The notes: a model not told the origin generated them from the sequence alone. Shown: positions 1-9,336, counted from the stretch's first letter. The stretch is DNA of 64,000 bases from RFSX01 sp964567435 (GCA_964567435.1 CAZMMQ010000015.1:1-64000), one strand, 5' to 3'. Numbers and translations are program-made.

Positions 1-1
1 G

Positions 2-79
2 GAAATGTTTGATATGATAAAGAAGGGGGCAGAGCTGACAGATGGAGAGTGGTATGAACGATTGGCGATGTTGTTATAA
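2..79 (+). CDS. C-terminal tail of an unidentified protein (5' partial)
   Basis: An open frame enters from the left edge and ends at TAA at 77-79. The 25 visible residues end in GEWYERLAMLL and are acidic and helical in character. Too little remains to name a family. The following 159 bases to the next gene carry the ECF-type promoter described separately. Confidence 0.45.
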   Translation, partial: EMFDMIKKGAELTDGEWYERLAMLL

Positions 80-192
80 TATATTGGTACAAAGTAGAAT
101 ACAATTGTATCCAAAGTCTGATAGTGACAAGTTTGTTGTGCTCACACTAGATAGCAACACCTTTCAGTCTAGGTTTATTTTTTTAATTATTC

Positions 193-221
193 TGTAACCA
201 TATCTTGGTGCGCTGCGTCTA
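193..221 (+). promoter_or_regulatory. ECF-sigma-type promoter upstream of the membrane protein/sigma operon
   Basis: TGTAACC at 193-199 and CGTCTA at 216-221 are separated by 16 bases and lie 17 bases before the ATG at 239. An AAC-containing -35 with a CGTC-containing -10 at this spacing is the general pattern of promoters read by ECF sigma factors. An ECF sigma gene is the second gene downstream, so autoregulation is the simple inference. No second copy of the pair was noticed elsewhere in the window. Confidence 0.6.
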
Positions 222-238
222 AGGGTAAAATTATACAA

Positions 239-580
239 ATGAACAGTACAGGATTTCTCTTGGTTTTAGGGTTTTTTGCTTCATTGATTACCTCTATTTA
301 TATGCATTATCAGACCAAACATGCAGAGAGGATGCTTGCGCTCAGAACCGAAAACCCAGAATATTTTAGCGATTCAGAGTATACAAGAACAGAACAACTC
401 CTTAAGAATGGTTTGTTTCTAGTCGGCAGTGGTGTCGGTTTTTTCACAGGGCTAGTACTCGAAAAAGCGCTACACCTTCACAATAGTATATTTCCTATGA
501 CAGCGATAGGAGCTGGACTGGGCTTTGTCCTTTTTTACTATATCAAACAGAGAAACGATAGAGACAAGAGTCAGCAATAG
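239..580 (+). CDS. Small integral membrane protein of an ECF sigma operon (DUF6249-like)
   Basis: This 113-residue protein has a hydrophobic segment at about residues 5-22 and two more at about 58-75 and 85-100, with a polar linker between, so a small inner-membrane protein is likely. The ATG at 239 follows the ECF-type promoter closely. It is the first gene of an apparent operon with the sigma factor at 653 and the membrane protein at 1218. Small membrane proteins of this kind often precede ECF sigma genes in Bacteroidota. A role in sensing envelope state is inference; DUF6249 membership is a resemblance only. Confidence 0.7.
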   Translation: MNSTGFLLVLGFFASLITSIYMHYQTKHAERMLALRTENPEYFSDSEYTRTEQLLKNGLFLVGSGVGFFTGLVLEKALHLHNSIFPMTAIGAGLGFVLFYYIKQRNDRDKSQQ

Positions 581-652
581 AAAAAAACAAAGTGAATAGT
601 TTACTTCTCAATAAAGCTACGCTATCTTTAGAAAGACTACTTTAGGCCAACT

Positions 653-1213
653 ATGCTGACTGATACACAACTCATACAAAAGATTAGAGAAGGAGACAAC
701 TATGCATTAAAGTCACTGGTGATCAGGCATCAAGATCACATCTATACTGTATGCTACAGCATCCTAAAGTTAAAAGGTGAGGCACAAGAAGCTGCTCAAG
801 ATACTTTTATAAAAGCCTTCAAGTCTATCAATCTATACAAAGAGGAAGCTAAGTTTTCTACATGGTTGTATAGAATCGCTTACAGAACTTGTCTCTATAT
901 GCTTAGAAAAAGGAAGACCTCTGTCAATCTGGACACGGTCACAAATATTGTGGCAATACACCAAGGAGATGTCATGATGGACATAGAGAAAAGAGAGTCA
1001 CAAGAACTGCTTTTATCTGCCATCAACCAACTCGACCCCAAAGAAGCTGGATTGATTAGAATGTACTATCTAGACCAATTGTCAATAAAGGAATTGAATG
1101 CATCTACAGGATTAAGTATCAGTAATACAAAAGTAATCCTGCATAGGGCTAGAAAAAAATTGGCCTCAATAATCAAAAGCCAATATAGCGAATTGATAAT
1201 TCCAATAACTTAG
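653..1213 (+). CDS. RNA polymerase sigma factor, ECF subfamily
   Basis: At 186 residues it has the usual ECF length. Region 2 spans about residues 22-90, with core-binding and -10 recognition sequence around QEAAQDTFIKAFK and FSTWLYRIAYRT. Region 4 spans about 125-180, with a helix-turn-helix around LSIKELNASTGLSISNTKV and a basic RARKKL tail helix. There is no region 1 or 3. It directs RNA polymerase to alternative promoters, probably including the one at 193-221. Four bases separate it from the next gene, a membrane protein positioned like an anti-sigma factor. Confidence 0.93.
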   Translation: MLTDTQLIQKIREGDNYALKSLVIRHQDHIYTVCYSILKLKGEAQEAAQDTFIKAFKSINLYKEEAKFSTWLYRIAYRTCLYMLRKRKTSVNLDTVTNIVAIHQGDVMMDIEKRESQELLLSAINQLDPKEAGLIRMYYLDQLSIKELNASTGLSISNTKVILHRARKKLASIIKSQYSELIIPIT

Positions 1214-1217
1214 ATTG

Positions 1218-1757
1218 ATGAAGGAGAAAGAACAAATAATATGGCAGTACCTAGATGGTTTACTTTCAGAAAGTGAAGTAAAAACCTTCGAGAAACAGCT
1301 GTCTCAGAATGCTGGGTTGACTAAAGACCTATCAGAAGCTAGGAACATCCATAACAAACTACAGCAGCTAGAACCCTTGACTGCACCTGAGGGAATGGTA
1401 GAGAACATTCTCCAAAGTGTCGGTAAAGCAGATGGTATCTCCATCGCGGAAACCACAACATTTGATATTCTTGGAAAATTATTATTTTATCTTGGTGTTA
1501 TCCTTTTTATCCTTGGCTTAGTCTATACACAGCTATTTCCTGTGGATACTAATCAGACCTACGGTTGGACGGATCCTCTTACGGTCTATTCTTTAAGGAG
1601 CACTGTGAAGCTCATCGATCTCACTAACTATTTGTCTTCCTATTCTGTTGGACCGAGGACTTATTTCTATTTGGGTACAACACTGACGATGATGATGGTC
1701 TACTGGATAGATAAGTTATGGTTGTATACGAAGACGAGTTCGAGAAAAGTAGAGTAG
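1218..1757 (+). CDS. Putative transmembrane anti-sigma factor
   Basis: The start ATG at 1218 was chosen over TTG at 1215. The cytoplasmic N-terminal half (to about residue 85) has an anti-sigma-like opening (IIWQYLDGLLSESE), similar to Bacteroidota anti-sigma proteins in which a short helical domain holds the sigma factor. It lacks the Hx3Cx2C zinc motif. A strong hydrophobic segment lies at about 88-108 and a second at about 150-168. Its position directly after the ECF sigma gene supports the role; the sequence alone does not prove binding. Confidence 0.65.
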   Translation: MKEKEQIIWQYLDGLLSESEVKTFEKQLSQNAGLTKDLSEARNIHNKLQQLEPLTAPEGMVENILQSVGKADGISIAETTTFDILGKLLFYLGVILFILGLVYTQLFPVDTNQTYGWTDPLTVYSLRSTVKLIDLTNYLSSYSVGPRTYFYLGTTLTMMMVYWIDKLWLYTKTSSRKVE

Positions 1758-1829
1758 AATAGGCAATGCTCAGATTTCCAGTTATTTAAATTCTAGTACT
1801 CCATATTAGGCGTTTAGTATGAATAATTC

Positions 1830-2645
1830 TTAGACCTTCTCCGCTATAATCTCAACCAAAGATGGACAGAATAAGGTGGCAATTTTCTCTTTTTCTATCT
1901 TCTTGATGTCTTCAAATGCCAGTTTTAATTCTTCTTCATTGAGATAACCCATCTCCTGAATTTTTGGCCAATAGATTTCGTAAAATGACCTAGGCCATTG
2001 CCATGTAAGTTCTCCTGGTCTTGCCATTTTGCACATAGGTCTAATAGTTATGATCTTAAAACCTATGTTGTCTAATATAGAGGGTAATTCTTTGCCGACA
2101 TCTATATTGCCGGCTGTATCTTGAAAACTATTATAGCATCCTGCAATGGCTTTTTTGAGATGTGGTCCACTTGGATTTATTTGATGCGTCATCCAATGAT
2201 AATATTCATGTATGACTACTTTTCCTCCTGTTTTCATCGCCTTATACACTTTAGTCATTATTTCATCTGGATTTGGAATCCAAGCCAAAGCCCATCTACA
2301 GTACATCCCATCCAATGAGTTGTTATCCAATTCCAGGTTATCAAAGTCAGAATGGATTGTCTCTATGTTAAGCTGTTGTGTCTTGTTTATTTCGTTGAGA
2401 TAATCAAGATATACTTTTGACTTGTCTACTGCGATCACTTTACCTTCAGAGCCTACGATCTTTGCCATTTCTCTCGAGCAAAATCCAGGACCACTGCCTA
2501 AATCCATTAATTGCATCCCTCTGGTAAATCCAGCTAGTTGCCAGCCCTTTTGTGCTTCTGAGGCCCATACTTGGTGTTGCAGACCTAGTCTGTTCATCTC
2601 TTCCAAGTCAGTTCCAAGTATATAGGCGTTTTGCTCTTGTTGCAT
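1830..2645 (-). CDS. Class I SAM-dependent methyltransferase
   Basis: This 271-residue protein has the Rossmann motif I (MDLGSGPGFC at about residues 47-56), an acidic motif I end (VIAVDKS) and a motif IV-like WALAWIPNPDE, so it should bind S-adenosylmethionine. The N-terminal layout resembles UbiE/Methyltransf_11 proteins of small-molecule metabolism. The substrate cannot be read from the sequence. It stands alone, convergent with the sigma operon and divergent from the helicase at 2760. No terminator was recognised in the 72-base gap with the sigma operon. Confidence 0.8.
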   Translation of the reverse strand: MQQEQNAYILGTDLEEMNRLGLQHQVWASEAQKGWQLAGFTRGMQLMDLGSGPGFCSREMAKIVGSEGKVIAVDKSKVYLDYLNEINKTQQLNIETIHSDFDNLELDNNSLDGMYCRWALAWIPNPDEIMTKVYKAMKTGGKVVIHEYYHWMTHQINPSGPHLKKAIAGCYNSFQDTAGNIDVGKELPSILDNIGFKIITIRPMCKMARPGELTWQWPRSFYEIYWPKIQEMGYLNEEELKLAFEDIKKIEKEKIATLFCPSLVEIIAEKV

Positions 2646-2759
2646 TATTTGTAATTTGTAGTGATAAAGGTAACAAATGAGTAGAGCTTACTAAGTTATC
2701 ACCTTCATATTTGATTATATACTAAAAGCTGCCATGATTTGGATGTAGAGCACACTAGA

Positions 2760-4892
2760 ATGAGAACCCTTGCAAAAGCATTTGCATTAAATACCAATCA
2801 GAGTCTTTTTCTGACTGGTAAGGCAGGTACAGGCAAGACGACTTTGCTAAAGGAGATTCTAAATGAGACTGATAAGCAATGTCTTATAGCAGCTCCTACT
2901 GGGGTGGCTGCTATCAATGCGGGTGGGGTGACCTTGCATTCTTTATTCCTTTTGCCACTTAGAGCATTTATCCCTGAAGTCAATCCAACGCTTAATCCAG
3001 ACGTCTTTTGTGATCCATCTTCCTTGGTGAAGCATCAGAAATTTAGAAGAGATAAATTGGACTTGTTTCTTCAGCTAGATATGTTGATCATTGATGAGAT
3101 AAGTATGGTTCGTGTGGATTTATTAGAAATGATAGATCATACACTGAGAAGAGTCCGAAAAAATGCTTCACCGTTCGGAGGTGTGCAGATATTAGCGATA
3201 GGAGATTTGTATCAGTTATCTCCTGTGGTCAGACATGATGTAGAAAGGCCACTATCTAATTATTATCGGGGATTTTATTTTATCTCAAGTCCAGCTTGGC
3301 AGAAGGCAAGTGCAATCACAATAGAATTGGACAAGGTGTATCGCCAGGAAGATGGCCACTTTGTTAATTTACTTAATGCAATCAGAAATGGTCAGAGAGA
3401 TCAAGCAGTTATCGATGAACTCAACCAAAGATATTCACCAAATAATATTCCCGACGAAATTATCACCTTAACTACTCATGTAAAGCAAGCTGCCGCAATC
3501 AATGACGAGAAACTAGGTGCCCTAGGTTCTTCTATTCAAAAATTCTCTGCCGAGGTCAATGGTAAATTTCCAGAGAGTTCATATCCTGTAGAAGAAGTTG
3601 TATCGTTAAAAGAAGGGGCGCAGGTGATGTTTATAAGAAACCATCCTGAAGGTTTGTACTATAATGGAAAGATAGGGGTCATTGCTCATATTAAAACAAA
3701 CAGTATAACTGTCAAGGCGCTTGATGATAATCAATCTATTATTGTGGATATGGTAGAATGGACTAATTCCAAATACGAGGTAGATGAGACTACGGACAAA
3801 ATAGTCAAGAATGAGATAGGTAGCTTCACCCAATATCCACTTCGTTTGGCTTGGGCAGTAACGGTGCATAAGAGCCAAGGCTTGACCTTCGATAAGGTAG
3901 CACTAGATGTCTCCAAGACATTTGCAGCTGGCCAGCTTTATGTAGCCCTTAGTCGATGTCGGTCAATAGAAGGCTTGTACTTATTATCAAAAATAAATGC
4001 CAATAATGTCATTACAAATCCTCAAATAGTAGATTATTATAGAAACAAACTGACGGAGGAAGAGTTAGAGCCAAAGCTGCAATTGGCCAAAGTAGTCTAC
4101 AATCAACATCAAATACTAAAATCATTTAAGACAGCAGGATTGTTAACCTATCTGGACCCTTGGCAAGAAATATTAGAGGAGAAAGATATAATGGGTAAAG
4201 GGAATTGTCGGAAGTTGATTTTTGACATAAGGAATAAATTGACTGAGTTAGAACATGTATCTATGAAATTTCATTTGCAGCTCAGGACTATTTTTGAAAG
4301 TCAACATGATCATACTGAGCTGCTTCTTGATAGGATGAGAAAAGCCATTCAATACTTTACTGAACAATTGCATAGCGATATCTACAAACCACTTGTAAAA
4401 CACGGTCTTGAGTATAGCGTCAAAAAGAATGCTAAGGCTTATGTATCTACAGTGAACAGCATGGAGCAGGCTGTTGCAAAGCAGATTACAAAATTGTACG
4501 ACATTAAGTATTTGGACAGGGAAATCTATATTGATCAAAAAACCTTTCTTCCTAAATCATCAACTAAGATTAAGAAAGGTAAAGAACGAAAGGGAAGCAG
4601 TATTGAGATTACATACAACATGCACAAAGAAGGTAAAAGTGTCAATCTAATTGCAAGAGAACGAGGATTGGCGATATCTACTATTGAATCTCATATGGCT
4701 CAATTGATTGCTGATCAAAAGGTATCTATATACGACCTAATGGATTCAAAGAAAGTGGAGAAGGCCTTGGCTGTTGCTCAATCATATCCAGACTTAAACC
4801 TGACCGACCTTATCAAAAAAGTACCCTTTAATATTGGGTTTGGAAAGTTGCGTTGGGTAGTTAACTATAGGAATATTTTGGATAGTGAATAA
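2760..4892 (+). CDS. Pif1-like superfamily I helicase with C-terminal helix-turn-helix
   Basis: Motif I (GKAGTGKTT) comes within 30 residues of the start. Motif II (LIIDEISMV), the GD-YQL motif III region (IGDLYQLSPVV) and the C-terminal UvrD-like motifs (VHKSQGLTF and LYVALSRC) follow in order. Roughly residues 440-600 have no recognised domain. A helix-turn-helix of the type found after RecQ/Pif1 helicases lies near 620-680 (SVNLIARERGLAISTIESH). It should be a 5'-3' DNA helicase; the cellular role is unknown. The start is uncertain: ATG at 2760 is used, with an in-frame TTG seven codons upstream at 2739. Confidence 0.88.
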   Translation: MRTLAKAFALNTNQSLFLTGKAGTGKTTLLKEILNETDKQCLIAAPTGVAAINAGGVTLHSLFLLPLRAFIPEVNPTLNPDVFCDPSSLVKHQKFRRDKLDLFLQLDMLIIDEISMVRVDLLEMIDHTLRRVRKNASPFGGVQILAIGDLYQLSPVVRHDVERPLSNYYRGFYFISSPAWQKASAITIELDKVYRQEDGHFVNLLNAIRNGQRDQAVIDELNQRYSPNNIPDEIITLTTHVKQAAAINDEKLGALGSSIQKFSAEVNGKFPESSYPVEEVVSLKEGAQVMFIRNHPEGLYYNGKIGVIAHIKTNSITVKALDDNQSIIVDMVEWTNSKYEVDETTDKIVKNEIGSFTQYPLRLAWAVTVHKSQGLTFDKVALDVSKTFAAGQLYVALSRCRSIEGLYLLSKINANNVITNPQIVDYYRNKLTEEELEPKLQLAKVVYNQHQILKSFKTAGLLTYLDPWQEILEEKDIMGKGNCRKLIFDIRNKLTELEHVSMKFHLQLRTIFESQHDHTELLLDRMRKAIQYFTEQLHSDIYKPLVKHGLEYSVKKNAKAYVSTVNSMEQAVAKQITKLYDIKYLDREIYIDQKTFLPKSSTKIKKGKERKGSSIEITYNMHKEGKSVNLIARERGLAISTIESHMAQLIADQKVSIYDLMDSKKVEKALAVAQSYPDLNLTDLIKKVPFNIGFGKLRWVVNYRNILDSE

Positions 4893-4916
4893 CAGCTATT
4901 CTTTACCGTCTGATTT

Positions 4917-5771
4917 TTATAAGAATACATTACCAGAGTAGGCCATAGCGTCTTGGAATGCTGTAAGATTCAATCTAGTCTCAATATTATTTTCGTTAAA
5001 GTAGGCTATCATGTGTTCCATAGGCATATTACCAGTCAATTCGTCTTTGGCCATAGGACATCCCCCATACCCCTTTATTGCACCATCAAAACTTCTGCAG
5101 CCATGATTATAAGCTGCAGATACTTTTTCTTCCCACTTGTCTGGAGTGGTATGCAAATGTGCATTGAAATAAATATCAGGGAATATACTTGTTAGATTAG
5201 AAAACAGATACTCTAAACTCTCAGGCGTAGATACACCAATAGTATCTGACAAGGAAAATCTCTTGATGCCCATGCTCACAAGTTTTGTGACATATTGTTG
5301 GACAATTTCTACATTCCAAATATCGCCATATGGATTGCCAAAAGCCATAGAGACATAGATGAGTAGTTCTTTGTTATTCTTTATAGCTATGGCTTGGATG
5401 TCTGCAACTCTTTGGAGGGATTCCTCTATGCTTGCGTTGGTATTTCTCTTTTGAAAAGTCTCTGATATAGAAAATGGGTATCCTAAATAAGTTACCTGAT
5501 CAAACTTTATAGCATCATGAGCGCCACGTCGGTTGGCGACTATGACAGAAAGTTTTGACTGGGTGCTGTCAAGATCCAATCCTTCTATTACATCTGCTGT
5601 GTCCTTCATTTGAGGAATAGCTTTTGGGCTCACAAAACTCCCCACATCTATTGTATCAAATCCTACCTTTAATAACTTATTGATATAAGTAATTTTCTGT
5701 TCAGTTGGGATGAACTCATGGATACCTTGCATGGCATCTCTAGGACATTCTATCAGTTTAAGTTGATCCAT
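4917..5771 (-). CDS. Hydroxymethylglutaryl-CoA lyase
   Basis: This 284-residue HMGL-like TIM barrel begins with the family signature around LIECPRDAMQG, where the DxxQ-type metal and substrate residues are read as RDAMQG. It has SLSDTIGVSTPE in the middle, metal-binding HLHTT, and the GCRSFDGAIKGYGGCPMA loop carrying the catalytic cysteine. It splits 3-hydroxy-3-methylglutaryl-CoA into acetyl-CoA and acetoacetate, the last step of leucine breakdown. It lies three bases after the carboxylase gene and is convergent with the helicase. Confidence 0.92.
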   Translation of the reverse strand: MDQLKLIECPRDAMQGIHEFIPTEQKITYINKLLKVGFDTIDVGSFVSPKAIPQMKDTADVIEGLDLDSTQSKLSVIVANRRGAHDAIKFDQVTYLGYPFSISETFQKRNTNASIEESLQRVADIQAIAIKNNKELLIYVSMAFGNPYGDIWNVEIVQQYVTKLVSMGIKRFSLSDTIGVSTPESLEYLFSNLTSIFPDIYFNAHLHTTPDKWEEKVSAAYNHGCRSFDGAIKGYGGCPMAKDELTGNMPMEHMIAYFNENNIETRLNLTAFQDAMAYSGNVFL

Positions 5772-5774
5772 GAC

Positions 5775-7412
5775 TTAGGTTTGTATAATGCCAACATTGA
5801 ATTTTTCTACTGGAGAATTATTGGCCGCAGTGATACATTTGGAGATAATGCCTCTTGTATGCTTTGGATCTATGATGCCATCAGTCCATAAACGTGCAGC
5901 GGCATAGTAGGGCGAAGTTTCCTCTTCATACTTAGTACTTATTCTATGTAGTATCTCCTGTTGTTCTTGTTCTGTAGGTTCTTTGCCTTTAGCTTTCATT
6001 GAAGCTACTTGGATTTGCATCAGCACCTTAGCTGCTTGGGTGCCGCCCATTACAGCTATCCGTCCACTAGGCCAAGAAAAAATAAATCTTGGGTCATAAG
6101 CCTTACCACACATGGCATAGTTTCCTGCGCCATATGAGTTGCCAATGACTATACTTATTTTAGGTACGGTACTGTTGGACACGGCACTCACCATCTTGGC
6201 ACCGTCTTTTATAATACCTCCATGCTCAGAGCGACTACCTACCATAAAGCCGGATACATCATGGAAGAAGACAAGAGGAATTTTTTTCTGATTACAATTC
6301 ATAATGAATCTTGCTGCCTTATCTGCACTATCAGAGTATATCACCCCACCGAATTGCATTTCTTTTTTGGCATTTTTTACAACCTGTCTATTGTTGATAA
6401 CAATGCCAACCGACCATCCGTCTATTCGAGCATAACCACAGATAATAGTTTGGCCATACTCCTTTTTGTATTCTGTCAAGGAATCCTTGTCTAGGATGCA
6501 ATTAAGTATTTCCCTAGTATCATACGGTTTAACTCTATCTGAAGGAAAGAGCTGATATAGTTTGTCAGCTTCATAAGCAGGATCTACCGCATCAATCCTA
6601 TCAAAACCGGCCTGCTCTCTTTCTCCAATCTTTGACACTAGATCTCTGATGGTATCCAGACATTCTTTGTCATCCTTACATTTGTAATCTACGTCTCCGG
6701 AGATAGCTGTTTGTGTATGTGCACCACCTAGCGTCTCTTTATCTACCGTTTCGCCTATAGCTGCTTTTACCAAATAAGGTCCGGCTAGAAATATACTTCC
6801 TGTTCCCTCTACAATCAGTGCTTCGTCAGACATGATAGGCAAATAAGCACCACCAGCAACACAGCTACCCATAATCGCTGCGATTTGAGGGATACCCATA
6901 GATGACATGACAGCATTATTTCTAAAAGTCCTTCCGAAATGTTCCTTATCTGCAAAGACCTCATTTTGCATAGGTAAGAATACACCAGCACTATCAACGA
7001 GGTAGATAATCGGCAATTTGTTTTCTATAGATATCTCTTGGGCTCGTAAGTTTTTCTTACAGGTCATAGGAAACCATGCTCCAGCCTTGACAGAAGCATC
7101 ATTGGCTACAACTACACAGAGTCTACCAGCAATAGTCCCTAATCCAGTGACCACTCCTGCGGCAGGACATCCACCTACATCTTGGTACATCTCGTAGGCA
7201 GCAAAAGCGCCTAATTCTAAGAATTCAGAGTCCTTATCTATAAGATGCGCTACTCTTTCTCTGGCGGTCATCTTACCCTTGGTTCTTTGCTTCTCCAGCT
7301 TCTTTTCACCACCTCCAAGGTATATTTTCTCTAGTTTCCTGTTCATAGCAGAAATGGAAAGTTTCATCTCATCCTCATTTTTGCTATGTTCTATATTTAT
7401 CTTTTTAGTCAC
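5775..7412 (-). CDS. Acyl-CoA carboxylase carboxyltransferase (beta) subunit, probably methylcrotonoyl-CoA carboxylase
   Basis: A 545-residue carboxyltransferase with both crotonase-like halves: ARERVAHLIDKDSEFLELG near the N terminus, GGAYLPIMSDEALIVEGTG in the first half, and PLVFFHDVSGFMVG and GNSYGAGNYAMCGKAYDPRF in the second. Its length and neighbours (acyl-CoA dehydrogenase upstream, HMG-CoA lyase downstream) favour methylcrotonoyl-CoA over propionyl-CoA as substrate. The partner biotin carboxylase/biotin carrier alpha subunit is not in this operon or elsewhere in the window. Confidence 0.9.
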   Translation of the reverse strand: MTKKINIEHSKNEDEMKLSISAMNRKLEKIYLGGGEKKLEKQRTKGKMTARERVAHLIDKDSEFLELGAFAAYEMYQDVGGCPAAGVVTGLGTIAGRLCVVVANDASVKAGAWFPMTCKKNLRAQEISIENKLPIIYLVDSAGVFLPMQNEVFADKEHFGRTFRNNAVMSSMGIPQIAAIMGSCVAGGAYLPIMSDEALIVEGTGSIFLAGPYLVKAAIGETVDKETLGGAHTQTAISGDVDYKCKDDKECLDTIRDLVSKIGEREQAGFDRIDAVDPAYEADKLYQLFPSDRVKPYDTREILNCILDKDSLTEYKKEYGQTIICGYARIDGWSVGIVINNRQVVKNAKKEMQFGGVIYSDSADKAARFIMNCNQKKIPLVFFHDVSGFMVGSRSEHGGIIKDGAKMVSAVSNSTVPKISIVIGNSYGAGNYAMCGKAYDPRFIFSWPSGRIAVMGGTQAAKVLMQIQVASMKAKGKEPTEQEQQEILHRISTKYEEETSPYYAAARLWTDGIIDPKHTRGIISKCITAANNSPVEKFNVGIIQT

Positions 7413-7463
7413 GTATATTAATTATGCTACAATATTACACTTCTGTAATGGTGATTGTTGTAA

Positions 7464-8630
7464 TTAGGTGCTCTTCTGGTAAGTCTTTTTGTCGATAACC
7501 ATTTTAGCGATGATTTCTTTAAGGATTTCAGATGTACCTCCACCTATAGGACCTAATCTACTATCTCTAAGCATTCTGGCAAGTGGATATTCTTCCATGT
7601 AACCATACCCACCTAGAAATTGCAAGCAGCTATAGATGACTTCATCCGCTACTTTAGTAGATTGGAGTTTGGACATACTGGCTTCCTTAACTACATAAAC
7701 ACCCTGATCTAGATTTTTTGCCACCATATAGTTATACGCTTTGATGACATTAACTTCTGTAGCCATTTCACTCATACGATGTCTCAAGGCCTGGAATCTA
7801 TCTATGGTCTGACCGAAGGCTGTTCTTTCCGACATATACTGGAGGGTGTACTCTATAGCGTATTCAGCACGGGCATGGGCATTAATTCCCATGATTAGTC
7901 GCTCCAAGGCAAAGTGCTGCATCACATAATAAAAGCCTTGACCTTCTTCTCCCATTAGATTGGAAGTAGGAATTTTCACATTATCAAACGCAATCTCACC
8001 TGTGTCTGAAGCTCTCCATCCTAACTTATCTAGTTTGGATGAAGAGACACCTGGTGTATCTCTATCTATAAGGAAGACTCCCATCGATTTTGGATTGTCC
8101 TCATAATTTACTTTTGCAATGACAACGAGATAGTCAGAGTATACACCATTTGTGATAAAGGTTTTTGATCCATTGATTATGTAATGGTCTCCTTCCTTAA
8201 TAGCAGTGGTTCGCATGGCACCTACATCTGAACCGCCAAATGGTTCTGAGATGCATAAGCAACCAATCATTTCTCCTGCTATACTAGCTGTAAGATATTT
8301 CTGCTTTATCTCTTCAGAGCCTTCCTTAAGCAGGTGAGTCATAGCCAAATAGTTATGAGCCCACATGGCAGCTGCAAAACCTCCAGAGTTAATGCGCTGC
8401 ATTTCTTCCAGCCAGACAACCAGGTAAAATATATCTAAGTCTAGTCCACCATATTCTTCAGGGTATAAGATGCCGAAGTATCCCATTTCTCCAAACTTAG
8501 GCCATATATCTCTTGGTATAGTCCCTGTTCTCTCCCATTCATCTAGATGTGGCACAACCTCTTGCGCCAAAAAGGACCTGAATCCTTCTCTAAATAATTT
8601 ATGCTCTTCTGTAAAAAATGAATCTAACAT
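7464..8630 (-). CDS. Acyl-CoA dehydrogenase, isovaleryl-CoA dehydrogenase-like
   Basis: A standard 388-residue flavin acyl-CoA dehydrogenase: helical N-terminal domain, the central beta domain with CLCISEPFGGSDVG and YIINGSKTFITNG, and the C-terminal domain with LQFLGGYGYMEEYPLARMLRD. It oxidises an acyl-CoA to the 2-enoyl-CoA using FAD and passes electrons to ETF. Isovaleryl-CoA is the likely substrate because carboxylase and HMG-CoA lyase follow. Fatty acyl-CoA remains possible, since the substrate residue cannot be assigned safely by eye. Confidence 0.9.
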   Translation of the reverse strand: MLDSFFTEEHKLFREGFRSFLAQEVVPHLDEWERTGTIPRDIWPKFGEMGYFGILYPEEYGGLDLDIFYLVVWLEEMQRINSGGFAAAMWAHNYLAMTHLLKEGSEEIKQKYLTASIAGEMIGCLCISEPFGGSDVGAMRTTAIKEGDHYIINGSKTFITNGVYSDYLVVIAKVNYEDNPKSMGVFLIDRDTPGVSSSKLDKLGWRASDTGEIAFDNVKIPTSNLMGEEGQGFYYVMQHFALERLIMGINAHARAEYAIEYTLQYMSERTAFGQTIDRFQALRHRMSEMATEVNVIKAYNYMVAKNLDQGVYVVKEASMSKLQSTKVADEVIYSCLQFLGGYGYMEEYPLARMLRDSRLGPIGGGTSEILKEIIAKMVIDKKTYQKST

Positions 8631-8654
8631 TCTGTATTTATTTTTAATTCTATA

Positions 8655-9308
8655 TCAAATGAGATGTTGTAGTTCTATATAGTTTTTAATACTTACTCCT
8701 GGTTGAGTAAGAAACTTGTCTCCAAAATATTCGTTGAATGCAAGCATGCCCTTCTCTGTAAAGTGTGGATATATAGTGCTCCAAACCATCTTCTCAGGAT
8801 TTTCTCTTCCAACAGCTCTTACTGCTTGTTGTGCCACCCAGTAGTAAGTAATTAGCCAGGCATTGACAGAAAGCATATAATATAATCCATCATGTGGCTC
8901 TTCTTTTACATTGCCGATCTCTATGCCATAAGCAAAAGTCTGCAGGTTACGTTTTATAACTTCCTTTGACCAGTTGGCTAGGATAGACTTTATAGAGTCA
9001 TGCTCTAGAACAGACATATCTCGGAATATAAATGGGTATCTCTCCTGTAATGAACGACAGGTCCTGATATCCAAACTCAAATTGAAGAAAGCTGGAAAGT
9101 CAACTCTTCGCTTTTGATATCGCTGAATATCCTTTATCATTCTAATGGATATATCGTATAGTATATCGTCCTTGCTTTTGTAATGGTAGGCCAGATTACC
9201 TCTACTCATGTTGCATATCTGCGCCAAATCAGCCAGTGAGTGTGTATGATAGCCTGTGGCATTAAAGGCATCTACAACAGTTGCTATAATCCGGTCTCTG
9301 GTCTTCAT
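8655..9308 (-). CDS. TetR/AcrR-family transcriptional regulator of the leucine-catabolic operon
   Basis: The N-terminal TetR domain reads RDRIIATVVDAFNATGYH, then SLADLAQICNMSRGNLAYHY, a typical helix-turn-helix ending at the NLAYHYKSKDDIL helix (about residues 5-50). The remaining 165 residues form the variable ligand-binding helical domain. It is first in a four-gene minus-strand operon, only 24 bases before the acyl-CoA dehydrogenase. A 10-base perfect inverted repeat lies 28 bases upstream of its start, so autoregulation with release by an acyl-CoA is plausible. Confidence 0.88.
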   Translation of the reverse strand: MKTRDRIIATVVDAFNATGYHTHSLADLAQICNMSRGNLAYHYKSKDDILYDISIRMIKDIQRYQKRRVDFPAFFNLSLDIRTCRSLQERYPFIFRDMSVLEHDSIKSILANWSKEVIKRNLQTFAYGIEIGNVKEEPHDGLYYMLSVNAWLITYYWVAQQAVRAVGRENPEKMVWSTIYPHFTEKGMLAFNEYFGDKFLTQPGVSIKNYIELQHLI

Positions 9309-9336
9309 TGATTATTAAAGACCAAATATAATTATA

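Noticed and set aside
2121..2625. Several plus-strand open frames opposite the methyltransferase
   Set aside because: They are antisense shadows of a gene with clear SAM-binding motifs, with no family resemblance of their own. The same applies to the other opposite-strand frames across the cox, acs and kynurenine genes.
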